The notes under the pieces are model-generated. The model was given only the letters and a program-made list of their open reading frames with translations. It made no database searches and had not been told where the DNA came from. A stretch of DNA of 64,000 nucleotides from Lentzea fradiae. Its GTDB lineage: Bacteria > Actinomycetota > Actinomycetes > Mycobacteriales > Pseudonocardiaceae. Of this stretch, positions 61,413 through 64,000 are shown piece after piece (position 1 is the stretch's first letter; each line of letters opens with the position of its first letter). A program made the position numbers and the translations under genes. The stretch spans positions 310,001 through 374,000 of the forward strand of contig NZ_FNCC01000009.1 in the NCBI RefSeq assembly GCF_900100955.1, given 5' to 3'.

Positions 61413-62126
61413 TCACCCGGCAGGGCCGAGGCCGTGCACCGGTTCTCCGTCTCCCGCGTCGTAGGTGTCGAGCCGGCCGCACATGCCGAACCGCCGCGGG
61501 CTCCGGGGTTCGAGCGCGTGCACCTCCGCCTCGCCGAGGTGCCCCGCGTCGCCGGACCGCAGCCGGACGAGGTGCTCGCCGGTCAGCTCGGCCGCCGCCA
61601 GCGCACCCGACCGCCACCTCTTCTCCCAGCTGTCCAACGACTCCCGCTTGAGCGCGAGCGCGGCGGCGTAGAACTCCTCCACCGCTTCGGATCCGCCGTC
61701 GCGCAGCTCCCGGAACCCTTCCAGCGCCAGGTCTCGCCGACGACGTGCCGTCTCCTCGTCGCCCGCGGCGGCTTCCGCCGCGTACCGCCGCGGGTCCGCC
61801 AAGACCTCGGCCGGGAACGTGAACACCGCGTCACCGGCCTCGGGCAGGCCGCTGTTCTGCATCACGACGACGAGCCGCAGGTCGCCGTCGTTCACCAGCC
61901 GGTGGATGGTGCCCGGCGTGAACCAGACGACCGAGCCCGCGTGCAGCGGCGTGGCGGCGAACCCGCGCGAGGTCAGCGTCTGCACGCTGCCGGTCCCGCC
62001 GACGACGCAGTAGCACTCCGAGCACGTGAGGTGCACGTGCGGCGAGCCCCCGCACACCCCGTCGGCCGCCGGCCAGTCGTACACGTGCAGACCGGAGATG
62101 CCCACCCCACCGGGGAACGGCGTCAC
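61413..62126 (-). CDS. Cupin-domain protein
   Basis: A 237-residue cytoplasmic protein. GTG 62126 overlaps the upstream stop (GTGA); GTG 62129 is equally possible. A single cupin barrel occupies about residues 15-110, with SPHVHLTCSECYCVVGGTGSV and PLHAGSVVWFTPGTIHRLVNDG giving His and Glu/His metal ligands. The C-terminal half is helical and charged (DEETARRRRDLALEGFRELRDGG), with no domain I recognise. The partners suggest sugar metabolism, such as an epimerase or sensor role, but the reaction is unknown. Confidence 0.72.
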   Translation of the reverse strand: MTPFPGGVGISGLHVYDWPAADGVCGGSPHVHLTCSECYCVVGGTGSVQTLTSRGFAATPLHAGSVVWFTPGTIHRLVNDGDLRLVVVMQNSGLPEAGDAVFTFPAEVLADPRRYAAEAAAGDEETARRRRDLALEGFRELRDGGSEAVEEFYAAALALKRESLDSWEKRWRSGALAAAELTGEHLVRLRSGDAGHLGEAEVHALEPRSPRRFGMCGRLDTYDAGDGEPVHGLGPAG

Positions 62127-63004
62127 CACGGGTGTTCCTCCACATAGGACTCCAGCCGGTCGCGGTCCCACGCACCGCACCCCACCACCACCCGGTACCG
62201 CAGGCTCAGCTCGTCGCCGGGCGCCAGCGAGACGGTGTCGAAGAAGGCGAACGACGGGTTGACCGCCGCGAACGGCTCGCTGCGCACGAACCAGTGGGTG
62301 TTCTTGTTGTCCGGGTGGTCGAGGAACAGCAACGTCGACGAACGGTCCACCTCGTCGTGATGACCGGCGAACGCGAGCCACGGCCCCGTCCGCCCCATCA
62401 TCGCCTCGCCCGCGCCGCCGTCGGCCGCGATGACCTCGCCGCCGGTGAACGACCGCGGCCCGCGCCAGAAGAACCCCGTGTACCCGGCCAGCTCGCGGCC
62501 GTTCGTCGTGGGGCTGCCGAGCTCGAGCGGGGTGGCGCGCAGGTTCGTCAGCGTCGTCGCGAACTCCAGCGTCCACGCGTCGTCCAGCACGTCGCGCACC
62601 TCGAACGACCGCACCTCGCCGACCCAGTTCTCCCCCGCCTGCGTGAACCACGACAGCTTCTCGGTGAAGCCGCCGGAGGACAACTCAAACGAGTCGTGCC
62701 GCATGCTCCCCACGTTCGGCAGCACCACGTAACCCTGGTCGCGGACGTACGTGACGCCGCCCCAGAAGTTCTCGCCGGACACGTCGGTCGCGGTCATCTG
62801 CAGACCTTTGTGCCAGCGGTGGTCGTGCGGCCGGAACGCCGTGACGACGTCGCCGTCGAGCGTGCGGACGGGGTGCAGGTAGGGCTTGGGCCCCTCGAAC
62901 TCCGGTGTCGACGGCCCGTGCACGTACTGGAAGACCTCGACGTCGCCCACCGACACGGCGAGCACCGACTCGTCCTGCCTGGAGATCACCGGGAGTTCGC
63001 CCAC
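62123..63004 (-). CDS. PmoA-like (DUF6807-type) protein
   Basis: A 293-residue protein from GTG 63004. The motif PHDHRWHKGLQMTATDVSGENFWGG and the beta-rich body with HHDEVDRSSTLLFLDHPDN and SEPFAAVNPSFAFFDTVSL mark the family annotated as methane-oxygenase PmoA, a misleading name. No signal peptide is seen. It overlaps the oxidoreductase gene by 19 bases and the cupin gene by 4. Members often neighbour Gfo/Idh dehydrogenases in sugar operons; the activity is not established. Confidence 0.75.
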   Translation of the reverse strand: MGELPVISRQDESVLAVSVGDVEVFQYVHGPSTPEFEGPKPYLHPVRTLDGDVVTAFRPHDHRWHKGLQMTATDVSGENFWGGVTYVRDQGYVVLPNVGSMRHDSFELSSGGFTEKLSWFTQAGENWVGEVRSFEVRDVLDDAWTLEFATTLTNLRATPLELGSPTTNGRELAGYTGFFWRGPRSFTGGEVIAADGGAGEAMMGRTGPWLAFAGHHDEVDRSSTLLFLDHPDNKNTHWFVRSEPFAAVNPSFAFFDTVSLAPGDELSLRYRVVVGCGAWDRDRLESYVEEHPW

Positions 63005-64000
63005 GGCGCACCGATCCCTTCCATCGTCGCGTAGAACGGGCTGTCCGGGCCGATCTGGCCCGCCTTCACCACGGTGCCGGTGAACGCCGACGCGTAGAGC
63101 GCGGCGATGAACTCCATCGTGGTGCGGGTGTCTTCCAGGGTCACCGGCGGTTTCTCGCCGTTGTCCAGTGCGTCCAGGAACGCCGCCACCTGCCAGCGGT
63201 GGCCGCTCACCAGCCCGGACGACGGCTCGTCACGCCACCGCAGGGCCACGTCCTCGCGACCGGGCGCCGGGGTGACCGACCAGTGCGCGTCGGTGTAGCC
63301 GTAGAGGTGCTCGACCTCGACGGTGGCGTGCTCGAAGTCGAACCGCAGCTCCGAGGTCTCCCTCGGCGACAGCAGGGAGTTCACCACCGACGCGACGGTG
63401 CCGTCCGCGAACGTCACGAGCGCCATCGAGACGTCCTCGGTCTCCACGTCCCGCGCCTGCCGGGCGGCGACCGCCCGGATCTCCTGCCACGGCCCCAGCA
63501 CCGACAGCAGCAGGTCGAACTGGTGGATGCCGTGGCCCATCGTCGGGCCGCCACCCTCGCTGCGCCACGTGCCGCGCCACGGCATCTCGAAGTAGGAGTC
63601 GCCGCGGTACCAGAGCGTGTCGCACTTGGCGACGAACGACCGGCCGAACACGCCCTCCGCGGCCAGCCGCCGCAGCCGCACCGCCGCCGGGCCGAAGCGG
63701 TGCTGGAACACCGTGGCGACCGACGCCTCCGAGACGCGTTCGGCGGCGATCAGCGCGTCGACCTCGCCCAGCGACAAGGCGGGCGGTTTCTCCACCAGCA
63801 CGTGCACGTTCGCCGCCAGGCACTCCAGGGCGAGCGGCACGTGGTGGCGCGGCGGGGTGCACACGTGCACCACGTCCAGCTCCTCCGAGGCGAGCATGTC
63901 ACCCACCGACGAGTACGACCGCGCCACGCCCTGCTCTCCGGCGAACGTGCCCGCGCGGCCCGCGTCGACGTCCGCCACGGCGACGAGCTCGACCCGGTCC
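62986..64000 (-). CDS. Gfo/Idh/MocA-family oxidoreductase, 5' truncated by window edge
   Basis: The frame is open to the window end, and the residues before the GTG at 63978 (RVELVAVADVDAG) fit the Rossmann strand, so the N-terminus lies outside. The substrate domain has EKPPALSLGEVDAL with the conserved EKP lysine, FQHRFGPAAVRLRRL, the GHGIHQFDLLLSVLG histidine and a C-terminal TMEFIAALYASAFTGT. It should oxidise or reduce a sugar or inositol using NAD(P). First visible gene of the operon with the PmoA-like and cupin genes. Confidence 0.86.
   Translation of the reverse strand, partial: DRVELVAVADVDAGRAGTFAGEQGVARSYSSVGDMLASEELDVVHVCTPPRHHVPLALECLAANVHVLVEKPPALSLGEVDALIAAERVSEASVATVFQHRFGPAAVRLRRLAAEGVFGRSFVAKCDTLWYRGDSYFEMPWRGTWRSEGGGPTMGHGIHQFDLLLSVLGPWQEIRAVAARQARDVETEDVSMALVTFADGTVASVVNSLLSPRETSELRFDFEHATVEVEHLYGYTDAHWSVTPAPGREDVALRWRDEPSSGLVSGHRWQVAAFLDALDNGEKPPVTLEDTRTTMEFIAALYASAFTGTVVKAGQIGPDSPFYATMEGIGAPWANSR

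Overview
This is a GC-rich actinobacterial chromosome segment, shown by frequent GTG/TTG starts, strong third-position GC, lipobox and Tat-like secretion signals, and SARP- and LacI-type regulators. The mix of Streptomyces-like sugar systems with this gene order is compatible with a filamentous actinomycete (Pseudonocardiaceae or Streptomycetaceae). That placement is inference; no rRNA or tRNA gene was seen to anchor it. No transposase, integrase, CRISPR array or tRNA was found.

Left edge (1-10.3 kb): the 3' part of an adenylate-forming ligase, a degenerate ATP-grasp amino-acid-ligase-like protein, a 48-residue secreted peptide, and a large AfsR/SARP-NB-ARC-TPR regulator convergent with the peptide. 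A divergent MFS exporter/LacI pair follows with a clear operator, then a secreted protein made of two nearly identical Cys-bounded repeats.

Arabinose block (10.4-25.8 kb): araBDA read leftwards, a LacI regulator, a GH51-GH43/CBM42 arabinan-degrading pair, and a divergent YtfQRT-YjfF-type pentose/furanose ABC transporter whose last gene overlaps a secreted expansin. Related LacI-type operators occur at araB, the regulator, GH51 and the transporter. A deazaflavin-dependent nitroreductase-family gene follows.

Xylan/xylobiose block (25.8-34.6 kb): a CE2-like acetyl esterase, a GH10 xylanase and a bxlEFG-type importer on the minus strand, divergent from a bxlR-type LacI regulator and a GH3 beta-xylosidase. 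A central operator lies between the divergent promoters. No local ATPase is present, so a shared ATPase such as MsiK is presumed.

Middle (34.7-37.0 kb): a TerC-family protein, a protein-kinase fold lacking its catalytic residues, and a small secreted protein.

Rhamnose/pectin block (37.0-61.4 kb): a LacI regulator divergent from a compact operon for L-rhamnose import (ATPase, two permeases, binding protein), mutarotase, isomerase, fused aldolase/dehydrogenase and kinase. These are followed by an SGNH esterase, a GH78 rhamnosidase carrying the same operator core as the rha promoter, a four-module esterase-GH5 mannanase-Fn3-CBM2 protein with a CebR-like box, a PL11 rhamnogalacturonan lyase overlapping a CE7 esterase, and three further LacI regulators. 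The right edge is a minus-strand operon of a cupin, a PmoA-like (DUF6807-type) protein and a truncated Gfo/Idh/MocA oxidoreductase.

Together the window is largely a plant cell-wall utilisation island. Secreted enzymes cut arabinan, arabinoxylan, acetyl-mannan and rhamnogalacturonan I; dedicated ABC systems import the products; cytoplasmic pathways convert arabinose and rhamnose. Seven local LacI repressors probably sense individual sugars.
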